This document shows positions 37,927 through 47,811 of a DNA stretch of 64,000 nucleotides, one piece after another; within the stretch, counting starts at the first letter, position 1, and the number at the start of each line of letters is the position of its first letter. Origin of the DNA: MFD01213-c1 sp963704405 (GTDB lineage: Bacteria > Planctomycetota > Phycisphaerae > Tepidisphaerales > Tepidisphaeraceae); assembly GCA_963704405.1 (NCBI GenBank), contig OY969903.1, positions 4,092,001 through 4,156,000 of the forward strand. The letters are read 5' to 3'. The notes beneath the pieces are model-generated. The model had not been told where the DNA came from. It did not search any database and saw only the letters and a list, made by a program, of their open reading frames with translations. The position numbers and the translations under genes are program-made.

Positions 37927-38589
37927 ATGGCGACGAAACACGAAGATGCTTTTGGCTCGCATCATTTATCCGATGATGATGCAAGCGACTCGCGGCCGGC
38001 GGAAATGCCGCCGGCAAAGGTGGATATTTCACGAATCGAAAAAGCGGTGCGGGAGATTCTGATCGCAGTCGGGGAAAATCCGGATCGCGAAGGACTTCTG
38101 AAAACCCCTAACCGTGTAGCCCGCGCCTATGGGGAGCTGATGGCCGGCCTGCAGGATGAGCCGCGGCGACATCTGAAAACAGTTTTTCACGAACGCTATG
38201 ACGAGATCGTCCTGTTACGCGACATTCCGTTTCATTCGCTCTGTGAGCATCACTTGTTGCCGTTCACCGGCAAAGCACATGTCGCATATTTGCCCGATGG
38301 AAAGGTGGTCGGCCTAAGCAAGCTGGCGCGGCTGGTCGAAGGATACGCCCGCCGACCGCAGGTGCAGGAGCGACTCACAACCCAGGTCGCCGACGCGCTG
38401 ATGGAAGAACTAAGCCCGATGGGCGCAGCCTGTGTCATTGAAGCAACGCACACCTGCATGACCATTCGCGGCGCAAAAAAGCATGGAAGCACTATGGTCA
38501 CCAGCGCTCTCCGCGGCATCTTCAAGGAAAACCCTTCAAGCCGCGCTGAAGTGCTGTCATTGATGTATGGGTCAACCTTGCCGCGGTGA
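37927..38589 (+). CDS. folE: GTP cyclohydrolase I
   Basis: A 220-residue enzyme making 7,8-dihydroneopterin triphosphate from GTP. Zinc ligands are visible in LCEHHLLPF and HTCMTIRG; the catalytic KAHVAYLPDGKVVGLSKL block is intact. The ATG at 37927 follows GGGAGTG. An N-terminal extension of about 30 polar residues precedes the core. The product feeds folate and, through QueD (40452), queuosine synthesis. Confidence 0.95.
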   Translation: MATKHEDAFGSHHLSDDDASDSRPAEMPPAKVDISRIEKAVREILIAVGENPDREGLLKTPNRVARAYGELMAGLQDEPRRHLKTVFHERYDEIVLLRDIPFHSLCEHHLLPFTGKAHVAYLPDGKVVGLSKLARLVEGYARRPQVQERLTTQVADALMEELSPMGAACVIEATHTCMTIRGAKKHGSTMVTSALRGIFKENPSSRAEVLSLMYGSTLPR

Positions 38590-38655
38590 TGAGGCCCGAA
38601 CTTCATTCTTTGTTCATAGCGATCAACCGGCTCACGCCGGAAGCCGCCGCTGAAT

Positions 38656-40290
38656 TCACTCCGCGATGATGCGGGCCAACCGTTCTGTTTTGATGAGCGC
38701 GGTCTTTTTCGTCACTGGCAGGATCAGGAGCATCAGCACAAATCCCCATACTGCACCGGCAAGGTGCGCCGCTCCGCTGACCTGCGGCGTCATCTGATCA
38801 AACACCACCTGCACAACCAATATCAAAACGACGATCCGCAGCCGATATGATGCAATGCGCGCCTTCTCGCCGAGCCATCCGCGGATCAAAATCGCCGCGG
38901 TCGCCCCGATCATTGCCATGATTGCCCCGGATGCTCCAACCAGCACATCGGTGCCCGTCACATGCCGTAATTGCAGCAGCCACACTGTTGCAATTGCTCC
39001 CATCCCGCTCAGCAAATACAGCGCGAAGAACAAAATCGGCCCCACCGCATATTCGACAAACGGCCCCAGGACGAACAATGCGATCATGTTCATAGCAATA
39101 TGAGCCAGCCCGAAATGAAGGAAATTAGCAGTAACCAACCGCCAGTATTCACCCCCATTGACCGCGTGGATATCGAACGCGCCAAGCCGCAGCAGCGTGG
39201 GATCATCCATCGTCCCGCCGGAGCGCCACTCGACAACGAACATGGCGATATTGATGAAGATGATCAGATAGGTCGCCCATGGCCGGCGTCCAATGATGCG
39301 GATGGCCGTGTATCGTTCTTCCTGGTCGCGTTCCTGCTCTAGTTCGTGAAGCGTCTCCAGCCCCGCCGGGGAAATTGAATCTGCCGCCAGCGGCGGTGGT
39401 CCCGCAAGCCGATGACCGATGATTTCACGGAAAAACGGTGTGGCGGCGGGAAGAATCGAAAGCAGCCGCGCCTCACCGGCCTTCATTTGCCCCGCCGTCA
39501 GTTCCGCCGTCGCAATCCAGAATTGCCCCACCGTCCCCGGCATCATCCACAGCGGACCACGCAGAACCGCGGCTGTCCGCTCAGGTTCACCGCTAAATGC
39601 AAAAGCATACAGGCGACACAAATTGCGGGCGGTGGTGTAAACAGGCGAATCGATTGCCGTTCGATGCCGATCCAGCGTCTCCAGCATTTCATCAACCCGC
39701 CCCGTCTCGCCCAGTGCCCGAAGGTAGATCGCCAGCAGGTTTGCATCGCGGCGAAGCGCAACATCATCAACCGATATCTGCACCCAATCAACCAGTTCCG
39801 GCCACTGACCTCGCAGCCGGCAAAGGTGCAGCGTCGCCTGCCGGGCGATGCGCGGCGCATTATTTTGAAGCTCATTCAGAATCGCGACGGCGGATTCCGT
39901 TTCACCGCGCTCGCTCATATCCAGCGCATGCAGCAGGCGAGACTGATCGCGCAGACCGTCGAACGGATGCAGCCAACTCGCGACCTTGGCAAACGCCGCC
40001 GCTGATGCATACTTCTGGCGGACACTAAGACGGTGCATCCGCCGCTGCAGCAGAGCCGGCGTCACCACAAATATCGCCCATAATCCCCCGGCCACAAACC
40101 CTGCGATATCCGGCCGCACCCGCCAGAGGCTCCCCGCCATGGCAAGGATGAATACGGTCATCGCCATCCATCCTTTTTGAACCGGCGACGATCGGACAGC
40201 CGCGACGAGGTTCATCGTGCAGGAACAGACCGCAATCCAAAGCAGCAGCGAATTCCAATCCATTGGTGCCCGGAATGATAGCGTCTCCAT
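38656..40290 (-). CDS. Rhomboid family intramembrane protease with N-terminal helical repeats
   Basis: A 544-residue protein. Two N-terminal transmembrane segments (about 10-70) are followed by a TPR-like helical region of about 240 residues. The C-terminal rhomboid core has about six helices with the catalytic Ser in GASGAIMAMIG and the catalytic His in SGAAHLAGAVWGF. Rhomboids cut transmembrane substrates within the bilayer. The helical region could recruit substrates. The ATG at 40290 is used; one at 40263 would also fit. Confidence 0.85.
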   Translation of the reverse strand: METLSFRAPMDWNSLLLWIAVCSCTMNLVAAVRSSPVQKGWMAMTVFILAMAGSLWRVRPDIAGFVAGGLWAIFVVTPALLQRRMHRLSVRQKYASAAAFAKVASWLHPFDGLRDQSRLLHALDMSERGETESAVAILNELQNNAPRIARQATLHLCRLRGQWPELVDWVQISVDDVALRRDANLLAIYLRALGETGRVDEMLETLDRHRTAIDSPVYTTARNLCRLYAFAFSGEPERTAAVLRGPLWMMPGTVGQFWIATAELTAGQMKAGEARLLSILPAATPFFREIIGHRLAGPPPLAADSISPAGLETLHELEQERDQEERYTAIRIIGRRPWATYLIIFINIAMFVVEWRSGGTMDDPTLLRLGAFDIHAVNGGEYWRLVTANFLHFGLAHIAMNMIALFVLGPFVEYAVGPILFFALYLLSGMGAIATVWLLQLRHVTGTDVLVGASGAIMAMIGATAAILIRGWLGEKARIASYRLRIVVLILVVQVVFDQMTPQVSGAAHLAGAVWGFVLMLLILPVTKKTALIKTERLARIIAE

Positions 40291-40451
40291 TTGATTTCGT
40301 GGAGCGGGCAAAAGAGTTTATGGAACCCTGTCTTCGCCGGTCTCCAGCGTCGGTCCAAGCACGATCAGAACGACGATATTCTTTAAAGCCCTTTAAGCGT
40401 TGCCGCGCGCTTCCAATCACCCCGCTTGCGCCTACAATCGCCGCGACCTGT

Positions 40452-40814
40452 ATGATTGTTCGCCTTTCAAAATCGTTTCGTTTTGAGGCCGCCCACGACC
40501 TCCCCACGTTTCCCCCGGACCACAAGTGCCACCGGCTTCATGGGCACTCGTTCCGGTTTGATGTCGTCGTCGAAGGTGAAGTTGATCCCGCAAAGGGATA
40601 CCTCATCGATTACGGCGACATCAAGAAAGTCGTCGATCCCCTCGTTCGGCGGCTCGATCACTACTACCTGAACGAAATCGAAGGCCTCTCCAATCCCACC
40701 AGCGAAAACGTCGCCCGCTGGCTCTGGGATCGGCTTAAGCCGTTGCTTCCACAGCTATCAAGCCTCATTGTCCATGAAACCTGCACATCGACATGCGAAT
40801 ATCGCGGGCGATAA
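40452..40814 (+). CDS. queD: 6-carboxytetrahydropterin synthase QueD
   Basis: A 120-residue enzyme of the PTPS fold. The FRFEAAHDL motif supplies the first zinc His, and CHRLHGHSF supplies the catalytic Cys and the other His ligands. It converts dihydroneopterin triphosphate to carboxytetrahydropterin in queuosine synthesis. The gene is intact and folE is about 1.9 kb upstream. No queC or queE is in the window. Confidence 0.93.
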   Translation: MIVRLSKSFRFEAAHDLPTFPPDHKCHRLHGHSFRFDVVVEGEVDPAKGYLIDYGDIKKVVDPLVRRLDHYYLNEIEGLSNPTSENVARWLWDRLKPLLPQLSSLIVHETCTSTCEYRGR

Positions 40815-40852
40815 GGTTTGTGAACAACCGCATCATGCAGGCAGCATCTTGA

Positions 40853-41605
40853 TTACCAGCCCATGATATCGAGCCCCATCGCTTCAGCGATCAACTCTGC
40901 CATGTGGCGGACCCGCATACCCACTCCGTCCCGATGACACATGCCGCTGATGCTCATCGCGCACCCTGCGTCATTGCATACTGTGACCGCGGCTTTCGTC
41001 GCCGCAATGCACTTCACTTTATCTTCTGCGATCGCCCCGCTGATTGCCGGATATTTGATCGCAAACATTCCGCCGAATCCGCAGCATTGGTCGGTGCGGC
41101 TCATCGGGCGAAAGTCCATGTTGCCAAGCTGCCTGAGAAGTTTAACCCCTTCATCCTTCACACCGATGCCGCGGAGGTGACACGTATGGTGATACGTCAC
41201 AGCCTGCCGCGCAGGCAACGATAACTCTGACAGATCCGCCTTCAGAACCTTGTCCAGAAACTCAACAAATTCATAAGTTCGCGGCATCACACGCCCGAGC
41301 CCGGGTCCATACGCGGGATCATTTTCCAGAAGTTTCGGAAAATGCTCTCGAACCATCGCGCAGCAGCTTGCACTGGGCGTGACGATGTATTCATATCCTT
41401 CGAACACTTCAACAAACTTTTGCGCTAATGCTTTTGCTTCGGGATGAAACCCATTGTTATAGAACGGTTGGCCACAACACGTTTGCGCCTGCGGGAAATC
41501 GACCTGACAGCCAAAATGCCGCAGAATTTTGGTGATGGCGACGCCAACCTGCGGATAGAACTGATCGTTCAGACAGGTGATGAACAGCCCAACTTTTCGC
41601 GGCAT
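40853..41605 (-). CDS. LutA-like Fe-S oxidoreductase subunit (CCG domain protein)
   Basis: A 250-residue protein with two CCG domains: TCCGQPFYNNG in the first half and QCCGFGGMFA in the second, plus SASCC and TCHL cysteines. This matches LutA of the L-lactate utilisation LutABC complex and the GlpC/heterodisulfide reductase type family. LutB and LutC are not next to it, so it may work with another partner or encode an orphan subunit. The ATG at 41605 is used; a GTG three codons upstream is possible. Confidence 0.82.
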   Translation of the reverse strand: MPRKVGLFITCLNDQFYPQVGVAITKILRHFGCQVDFPQAQTCCGQPFYNNGFHPEAKALAQKFVEVFEGYEYIVTPSASCCAMVREHFPKLLENDPAYGPGLGRVMPRTYEFVEFLDKVLKADLSELSLPARQAVTYHHTCHLRGIGVKDEGVKLLRQLGNMDFRPMSRTDQCCGFGGMFAIKYPAISGAIAEDKVKCIAATKAAVTVCNDAGCAMSISGMCHRDGVGMRVRHMAELIAEAMGLDIMGW

Positions 41606-41643
41606 TTTCCGCACCGGTTAATCACTCGCACAGCACAACAGCA

Positions 41644-42651
41644 TTACGGCAACGTCACCGTCTCCAGCCCCATCGCGATCGCCTGGTCCACCATCGTCTG
41701 ATACAGCTTATCCACGGCGCTGTCCTTCCAGGCATAGCGCCTGCGAAGATCGGCAAAGGTATGGCGTGATCCCTTTTCCAATCCAATCTCACATTTGAAT
41801 TCCGGGACATCACGCTTCGCCTTGGAAGAGTCATAAGCCCCGTGATACCGGGTGATCTCCCGAAGCAATGTGAAACGAGTCGGATCTTGTTTCAAAATCC
41901 AGTCCGCCGGAAGAAAAATCACGCGCGGTTGCTTTCCCAATCCCGCCCCCACCTGACGATAGTATTCCTGCCAGGTCAAATGTTCATCGCGCGTTGCATT
42001 ATACGCCTGCCCATACGTTTTCTCATTCAGCGCGGCGTATGCGAACAACTTCCCACAGTCGTCCCGATGAGTCGATACCCACAAGCCCAAGCCATCCCCC
42101 GCACAAAGAACAGGCCTGCCTCGCTCCACGCGGTCCCACGAAACCGGATCTGACTCAAGATTATCAATCAAAGGCGCGCCCGCCCCATAGGTGCTGCTCG
42201 GCCGAATAATCGTTGTCTTAAACTTCCCTGCCTCATGCGCGGCCAGAAAAATCTTCTCGCAAGCCAGCTTGTTCTTGCCATAGGTGCTGATCGGTTCCTG
42301 CGGAAATGTCTCATTCACAAAAATATTTGGCGGCGACTTCACACCATAGGTGCAAACCGTCGAACAAAAAATAAACTGCTCGCAGCGCCCTTCAAAAGCC
42401 CTGATTGCACTCTCGGCCTGATCCGGATTAAAGCAGACCATATCGATGACGACATCAAATCGCTGATCTTTAAATGTCCGTTCAAAATCATCAAACTTAT
42501 TACGGTCGCCATTCAGCGTCTTAACGGCCGGCGGCAAACTGCTCTCGCGTTTCCCCCGGTTAAAGGCCGTAACTTGCGCCGACCGGGCAAGCAGGTGCTT
42601 AACAATGCCAGTGCTGATGAGCCCAGTCCCGCCGACGATGAGAACATTCAT
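41644..42651 (-). CDS. NAD-dependent epimerase/dehydratase family protein
   Basis: A 335-residue extended short-chain dehydrogenase fold. The dinucleotide-binding GGTGLIS is at the N-terminus (VLIVGGTGLISTG), STVCTYG is the Ser/Thr motif, and the YGKNK motif supplies the catalytic Tyr and Lys. A later IRPSSTYGAG segment is typical of nucleotide-sugar epimerases. The ATG at 42651 with GGGAG upstream is chosen. The substrate is not predicted. The LutA-like gene follows about 40 bases downstream on the same strand. Confidence 0.82.
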   Translation of the reverse strand: MNVLIVGGTGLISTGIVKHLLARSAQVTAFNRGKRESSLPPAVKTLNGDRNKFDDFERTFKDQRFDVVIDMVCFNPDQAESAIRAFEGRCEQFIFCSTVCTYGVKSPPNIFVNETFPQEPISTYGKNKLACEKIFLAAHEAGKFKTTIIRPSSTYGAGAPLIDNLESDPVSWDRVERGRPVLCAGDGLGLWVSTHRDDCGKLFAYAALNEKTYGQAYNATRDEHLTWQEYYRQVGAGLGKQPRVIFLPADWILKQDPTRFTLLREITRYHGAYDSSKAKRDVPEFKCEIGLEKGSRHTFADLRRRYAWKDSAVDKLYQTMVDQAIAMGLETVTLP

Positions 42652-42765
42652 ACCCAAACTCCCTGGAGCAGTGAGAGTATATGAGAGCGACCCTGCCAAG
42701 TCGTATCAGAATTTTGAGAGGATCAGGATCGCCGAAATCATTATCATCTGCTACAGAAACCAGCG

Positions 42766-43947
42766 ATGCCGACGCCGCCGCAACCCGCAACATTACCTCA
42801 AAACAGGCTCACAGAAATCTCGCGCGTCTTTCTGCGCCTGGGTTTCACCGCATTCGGTGGTCCGGCGGTGCATGTCGGCATGATGGAAGACGAAGTCGTC
42901 AACCGCCGCCAGTGGCTTGATCGCCAGCATTTTCTGGACCTTGTCGCCGCCGTCAATTTCATACCCGGTCCGAATTCCACCGAACTAGCCATTTCCCTGG
43001 GCGCGATTCGCGCCGGTTTTGCGGGCCTGATTGTTGCGGGCGTTTGTTTCATCCTGCCCGCGATGCTGATTATCTTGCCTCTCGCCTGGGCATATGTCCG
43101 TTTCGGCGGCACCCCGCAAATGCAGCCCATCATGCACGGAATTGCTGCGGCCGTTCTGGCTGTCGTAGCGACAGCACTCTGGCGGTTTGGAAAGACCGGA
43201 ATCACAAATGGCTTTACCATCACAGTCGCCACCGCTGCATTCGTGAGTGAAATCGCAATGCTGCGCTGGCTGCCCGGCATCACGCCTGAGGTGCCAATTC
43301 TCGCCGCCGCCGCATTCATCGGTTATTTGAAATCATTGCGATCGCAGCAGGAACAACTGCCGCTGCTTTCCATCGCGCCCCTGAGCGCGCTGATGTCAGA
43401 CCCGCAAACCTGGCGAATGATCTGCGCGTTTCTGAAAATCGGCGCCACCCTCTTCGGCACCGGATATGTCCTGCTCAGCTATCTGCAGAGCGGCTTCGTC
43501 GATCATCATCATTGGCTGACGCGCCAGCAGGTGCTGGACGCCATCGCAGTCGGACAATTCACACCCGGCCCGGTGCTGACAACCGCCACGTTCGTCGGTT
43601 TTCTGCTCGGCTCCATTCGATTTGGCGGAGGAACCGCAGGCGGCATTGTCTGCGCCGTCCTGGCGACGATTGCGATCTTCCTCCCATCCTTCCTCTTCAC
43701 CGCTGTCCTGGGCCGGGTGATCGATCGCCTCCGCCGCAGCCCGCAGGCTCGAGCATCGCTCGATGCAATGAATGCGGCCGTGGTTGCCCTTATAGCCGTC
43801 GCAACCTTCCGCCTTGCGATGACAGCATTAAACGATCCGCTCAATATCTGCATCGCCGTCATGTGCGCCGCGGCCCTGGTATTCAGCAAAATCAATTCCA
43901 CCTGGCTCATCCTGGTCGCCGCCGCGATAAGGCTTGTTGTCGGCTGA
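42766..43947 (+). CDS. chrA: Chromate transporter, ChrA family
   Basis: A 393-residue membrane protein with two homologous CHR halves. The first has FGGPAVHVGMMEDEVV and NFIPGPNSTELA; the second has FGTGYVLLSYLQ and GQFTPGPVLTTA. About ten hydrophobic segments are present. ChrA proteins are linked to chromate efflux; relatives may move other oxyanions. The gene is intact, with a plausible start at 42766, and diverges from the epimerase gene. Confidence 0.92.
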   Translation: MPTPPQPATLPQNRLTEISRVFLRLGFTAFGGPAVHVGMMEDEVVNRRQWLDRQHFLDLVAAVNFIPGPNSTELAISLGAIRAGFAGLIVAGVCFILPAMLIILPLAWAYVRFGGTPQMQPIMHGIAAAVLAVVATALWRFGKTGITNGFTITVATAAFVSEIAMLRWLPGITPEVPILAAAAFIGYLKSLRSQQEQLPLLSIAPLSALMSDPQTWRMICAFLKIGATLFGTGYVLLSYLQSGFVDHHHWLTRQQVLDAIAVGQFTPGPVLTTATFVGFLLGSIRFGGGTAGGIVCAVLATIAIFLPSFLFTAVLGRVIDRLRRSPQARASLDAMNAAVVALIAVATFRLAMTALNDPLNICIAVMCAAALVFSKINSTWLILVAAAIRLVVG

Positions 43948-44065
43948 CGCGAATCCTTAATCCCCTGCTTCTTCTATCTTCACACAATCAAAATGGGCCG
44001 GATTTACGTTTTACTCCGGCGGCAGAATTCCCCCGATGTTATTCCCCCCTTCCATGGAGGCCTTG

Positions 44066-44548
44066 ATGCAACTCAAAGATCCCCAAACATGCTCCAGCAG
44101 AGCCGGCGCGATGCCCACGACCGACCTGGTGAAGATGCTGACGCAACTCCAATTGGATCGTGCGATGGACCGTGCGGCTCGTGCGTCTGCTTCGACCGTC
44201 GCCTTGTTCATCGCCGCGCCGCTCGAATTGTCCGTCACACCAAAGTTCACGCGCATTGAATTCGCCATTGAATTCTTTGTCCCTCCGGTGTCCATGATCG
44301 AGATGGAAACGGAATTGGATCGCGGTCTGATGTATGAGTCGCCGGCTTACAAGACCGTTCGGCGCGGCAGGCAGCTTTTGCCACCGAGCATTCAGGTCAT
44401 CCCCGCCGGCGCCTTCCATCAATGGCGCATGGCGTGGAATTACGAAGAACCATTGCCGGCAAACGAGCGATGGTCATCCCATCGCCAAACAATGGACAGC
44501 TTGCTGCAACAGATTCGAGTCGGATTTCGTGAGTTGCTGGCCGTTTAA
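44066..44548 (+). CDS. Hypothetical protein
   Basis: A 160-residue protein with no recognised family. It has a helical N-terminal half rich in Ala, Leu and Arg, then a beta-like stretch (TRIEFAIEFFVPP) and an aromatic segment (AFHQWRMAWNYEE). The ATG at 44066 follows GGAGG at six bases, which supports a real gene. A terminator lies about 85 bases downstream, before murD. Confidence 0.65.
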   Translation: MQLKDPQTCSSRAGAMPTTDLVKMLTQLQLDRAMDRAARASASTVALFIAAPLELSVTPKFTRIEFAIEFFVPPVSMIEMETELDRGLMYESPAYKTVRRGRQLLPPSIQVIPAGAFHQWRMAWNYEEPLPANERWSSHRQTMDSLLQQIRVGFRELLAV

Positions 44549-44632
44549 ATTTGCATCTGCCTGTTTTTGATTTGGGGGGACTGCGTCGCTGGACCGATCC
44601 TGGTCCGTGCCGATAATCGGGGGACAGGGCTC

Positions 44633-44660
44633 GACGCCATCCTGGCGTCCGCCTTTTTTT
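44633..44660 (+). terminator. Rho-independent terminator before murD
   Basis: A 7-bp stem (GACGCCA and TGGCGTC) with a 3-base loop is followed by CGCC and seven T. It lies between the hypothetical gene and murD. Confidence 0.8.
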
Positions 44661-44684
44661 ACAGCGATTGAATTTGAGGTGGCG

Positions 44685-46035
44685 ATGCAGGCAGGGATGT
44701 CGAGCTGGGCCGATGCAGGTAAACCGATGCAGGCAATTCAGGGCAAACGAATAACGGTAGCAGGCCTTGGCCGCTTCGGTGGCGGCATCGCGGTCAGCCG
44801 CTGGCTTGTTGAGCAAGGGGCAGCGAGCGTCCTCGTCACGGACAAGGCCCCCGCCGCCGCGCTAACCGACTCCATTCAGCAACTCGCCGGACTGCCCATT
44901 GAATTCCGATTTGAGAATCAACTGGAAGAAGATTTTACAGATACTGATCTGGTCGTCGCTTCCCCCGCCATCGCTCCTACCAATCCGCTGCTGCTCGCCG
45001 CCAGAAACAGCGGTGTTCCCGTAACCACCGAAATCCGCCTCTTTGTCGAGCGCTGCCCTGCGACCATCATAGGTGTCACCGGCACCAAGGGAAAAAGCAC
45101 CACCACCGCCTTGCTCGGCGAAATGCTCAAAACGAAATTCACAACCTGGGTCGGCGGAAACATCGGCAAATCTCTTCTGGACAAGCTGCCCGAAATTGAC
45201 AAAACCCACTTGGTCGTCCTGGAACTATCCAGTTTCATGCTCGAGCACCTGGGTGAGATGCGCTGGTCGCCGCATATCGCGCTGGTTTCGATGATCTCAT
45301 CGGATCACCTCGACTGGCACGGCTCCGGCGACGCATACGTAAATGCGAAACGCAACATCGTTCGATACCAGCGCCTCCGATGATTTCGCGGTGCTCAATG
45401 ATGAGAACGCAATCGCCCGATCCTTCGCCATGCAGACACCGGCGAGAATTGTGAAGTTCGGCCTGGAAGGACGTCCGCGTTTCAAGCTTGCGGTTTCCGG
45501 ATCGCACAACCAGCTCAACGCACAGGCGGCCTTCGCCGCGGCGGGCGTGGTTGGCATCTCCAGGGAAGCTGCGCAAACTGCCATTGAACATTTCCCTGGC
45601 CTCCCCCACCGCCTGCAAATAGTTTATGAACACGCCGGAATCAAATTCGTGAACGACTCCATCGCAACAATCCCCGAGGCGGCCATCGCCGCACTGCGAT
45701 CATTCCCCTCCCGTCAGGTGATTCAGATCGTCGGCGGTTCGCTGAAGAAAGACCCGCCCATCATCGACCTGTGTGCCGCCTTGTGCGAAGAAGCGAAGGC
45801 AGTCTTGTGCATTGGAGAAAGCGGTCCAAAAATCGTCGCGTCAATGGCTCAGTCGCCCAGCACCAGATGCGCCGCCGTCTATGAGTGCGGCGATCTCTCC
45901 ACCGCAATGAAAATAGCAAAATCGATCGCCGCCTCCGGCGACGTAGTCCTGCTCAGCCCCGGTTACGCCAGCTACGACCAATTCACAAACTTCGAAAAAC
46001 GCGGTGAAGAATTCGCCCGGTTGGCACGCGCCTGA
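44685..46035 (+). CDS. murD: UDP-N-acetylmuramoylalanine--D-glutamate ligase, frameshifted
   Basis: Read across one frameshift this encodes about 450 residues of a Mur ligase. Motifs are VAGLGRFGGG at the N-terminus, the ATP site GVTGTKGKSTTTALL, an ELSSFMLEHL segment, SSDHLDWHG, and a C-terminal ligase domain with FVNDSIATIPEA and SPGYASYDQF. It adds D-Glu to UDP-MurNAc-L-Ala in peptidoglycan synthesis, supporting a cell wall. The break near 45371-45376 needs one base removed or two added and lies in a CG-rich spot. The ATG at 44685 follows GAGG. Confidence 0.85.
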
Positions 46036-46100
46036 ACCCCGCCAACGCCCATGTTCCCATGAAGGCCGTGCTTCAATACGCCCTGCAACTGCAACGTCCG

Positions 46101-47519
46101 TCAAATTCGCATCGAATCAAACAATGATTGATTCGTCTTATGCTTCCCCAGCGCTTCCAAAAGCGATTTCATCGATTGCGTCGGCGGCATATTCATCAAG
46201 TGCCGCCGAATCGTCCGCGCCGCGGCCATCTGCTTTTCATCCAGAAGCTTTTCTTCCTTGCGCGTCCCCGATTCCGCAATGTTGATCGCCGGCCAGATGC
46301 GCTGATTCGCCAGATTTCGGTCCAGCGTCAATTCCATATTGCCGGTGCCCTTGAACTCTTCAAAGATCACCTGATCCATGCGGCTGCCGGTATCAATCAG
46401 GCACGTCGCCAGGATCGTCAACGATCCTCCATGTTCAATCTTTCTCGCCGCACCGAATAAACGTTTAGGAATTTCCAGTGCCCTGTTATCCAACCCTCCC
46501 GACATCGTTCGCCCGCCGCTGGGCCCGCCCGTATTAAACGCGCGGCCAACGCGCGTCAGCGAATCCATCAGCACAACGATATCCGCACCATATTCAACTT
46601 TGCGCTTACATCGCTCGATAACCAGCTGCGCCAGATCAAGATGCTTCTCGACAGTGTTATCATTACTGGAGGCATACACAGTCCCCGGAACGTTCCGCTT
46701 CATGTCCGTGACTTCTTCCGGCCGCTCATCCACCAGCAGCAGAACCAGCTCAACATTGGGATAGTTCGCGTGGATCCCCTTGGCGATATTCTGCATCAGA
46801 ATCGTCTTGCCCGTCCGCGGCGGAGCAACGATCAACCCACGCTGGCCAAATCCCACCGGGGCCAGAATATCAATCACGCGCGTCGTCAACTCGGCCGGGT
46901 TGTGCTCCAGCTTGAGCACCGGCTGCGGATCGAGCGCAGTCGAATCATAGAGCGGAATTTTTCCGCTGTACTCATCCGGCGATCGCCCTTCAATGCTGGC
47001 GATGCGATCCAGAACATTGCCGCGCGGACTCCCTTTGATGAGAAGCCCCGGCCGCAGCTTCAGATCGCGAATCACATTCCGCGGAATAACCAGGTTCCCC
47101 CGAAGTTGCCGGAGTGGATTGACCGGATCGCGCAGCTGTCCATCATGCCGCTCATCTGTAAAGGAAAGCAATCCTTCCAGATCACCATTCGACGGCGGCG
47201 CCACCAGCGATTCAATTCGCTGCTGCGTCGGCGGCGCCTCCTGCTGCATATGCTGCGGATGCGCCTGATGCCCGCGCTGGTGCTGCTTGCGATTTTGATG
47301 TCGTTGTTGCTGATTCCGCTGCCGCTGATCGCCTGACTGCGGGCCCCGCCGCTGCCCGCCGCGCGGATGCGAACCGCCGGACTGCTGCCCGCGCGGTTGC
47401 TGCCCGCGCTGCGGCTGATTCCGCTGCTGCGCATTGGACTGCTGCCGCTGATTAGGCGTATTGGTGCGGGATTGGCCCGCCCTCTGTGGGTGGTTCCCCT
47501 GCTGCCGGCGCTCGTTCAT
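46101..47519 (-). CDS. rho: Transcription termination factor Rho with low-complexity N-terminus
   Basis: A 472-residue Rho helicase. The first roughly 95 residues are a Gln/Arg/Asn/Gly-rich disordered region with repeated QQ, RG and NQ motifs. Then come the RNA-binding cold-shock-like domain (RQLRGNLVIPRNVI) and the ATPase core: Walker A APPRTGKT, LLVDERPEEVTD, Walker B in DIVVLMDSLTR, and the Q- and R-loop regions. Rho unwinds RNA and terminates transcription. The ATG at 47519 follows AAAGG. Confidence 0.93.
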   Translation of the reverse strand: MNERRQQGNHPQRAGQSRTNTPNQRQQSNAQQRNQPQRGQQPRGQQSGGSHPRGGQRRGPQSGDQRQRNQQQRHQNRKQHQRGHQAHPQHMQQEAPPTQQRIESLVAPPSNGDLEGLLSFTDERHDGQLRDPVNPLRQLRGNLVIPRNVIRDLKLRPGLLIKGSPRGNVLDRIASIEGRSPDEYSGKIPLYDSTALDPQPVLKLEHNPAELTTRVIDILAPVGFGQRGLIVAPPRTGKTILMQNIAKGIHANYPNVELVLLLVDERPEEVTDMKRNVPGTVYASSNDNTVEKHLDLAQLVIERCKRKVEYGADIVVLMDSLTRVGRAFNTGGPSGGRTMSGGLDNRALEIPKRLFGAARKIEHGGSLTILATCLIDTGSRMDQVIFEEFKGTGNMELTLDRNLANQRIWPAINIAESGTRKEEKLLDEKQMAAARTIRRHLMNMPPTQSMKSLLEALGKHKTNQSLFDSMRI

Positions 47520-47811
47520 GCTAGAACCTTTATGCAATTAGATGCGATGCTATGACTCGCGATTGCGACCGCCAAGGAAGAGAAATCGACTGTGATCGAG
47601 CCAGGAGCCGGTTCGAACCCGTACCCCGCCCGTCGTTCCCCGTAATTGTTTCCTCGTCTTTAAGCTGACGCCCGGAACCTGCTGCCTTATATTAGGCCTT
47701 GGCGTACGTTGTCGCACGTTGCCGAATCTATCGTCCCACCCAGTCTGGTCCCGCGGGCTGGTCGCCCTCGTTTGAAACAGTACCATACACCAATTCCCAA
47801 CGGAGTGAAAG

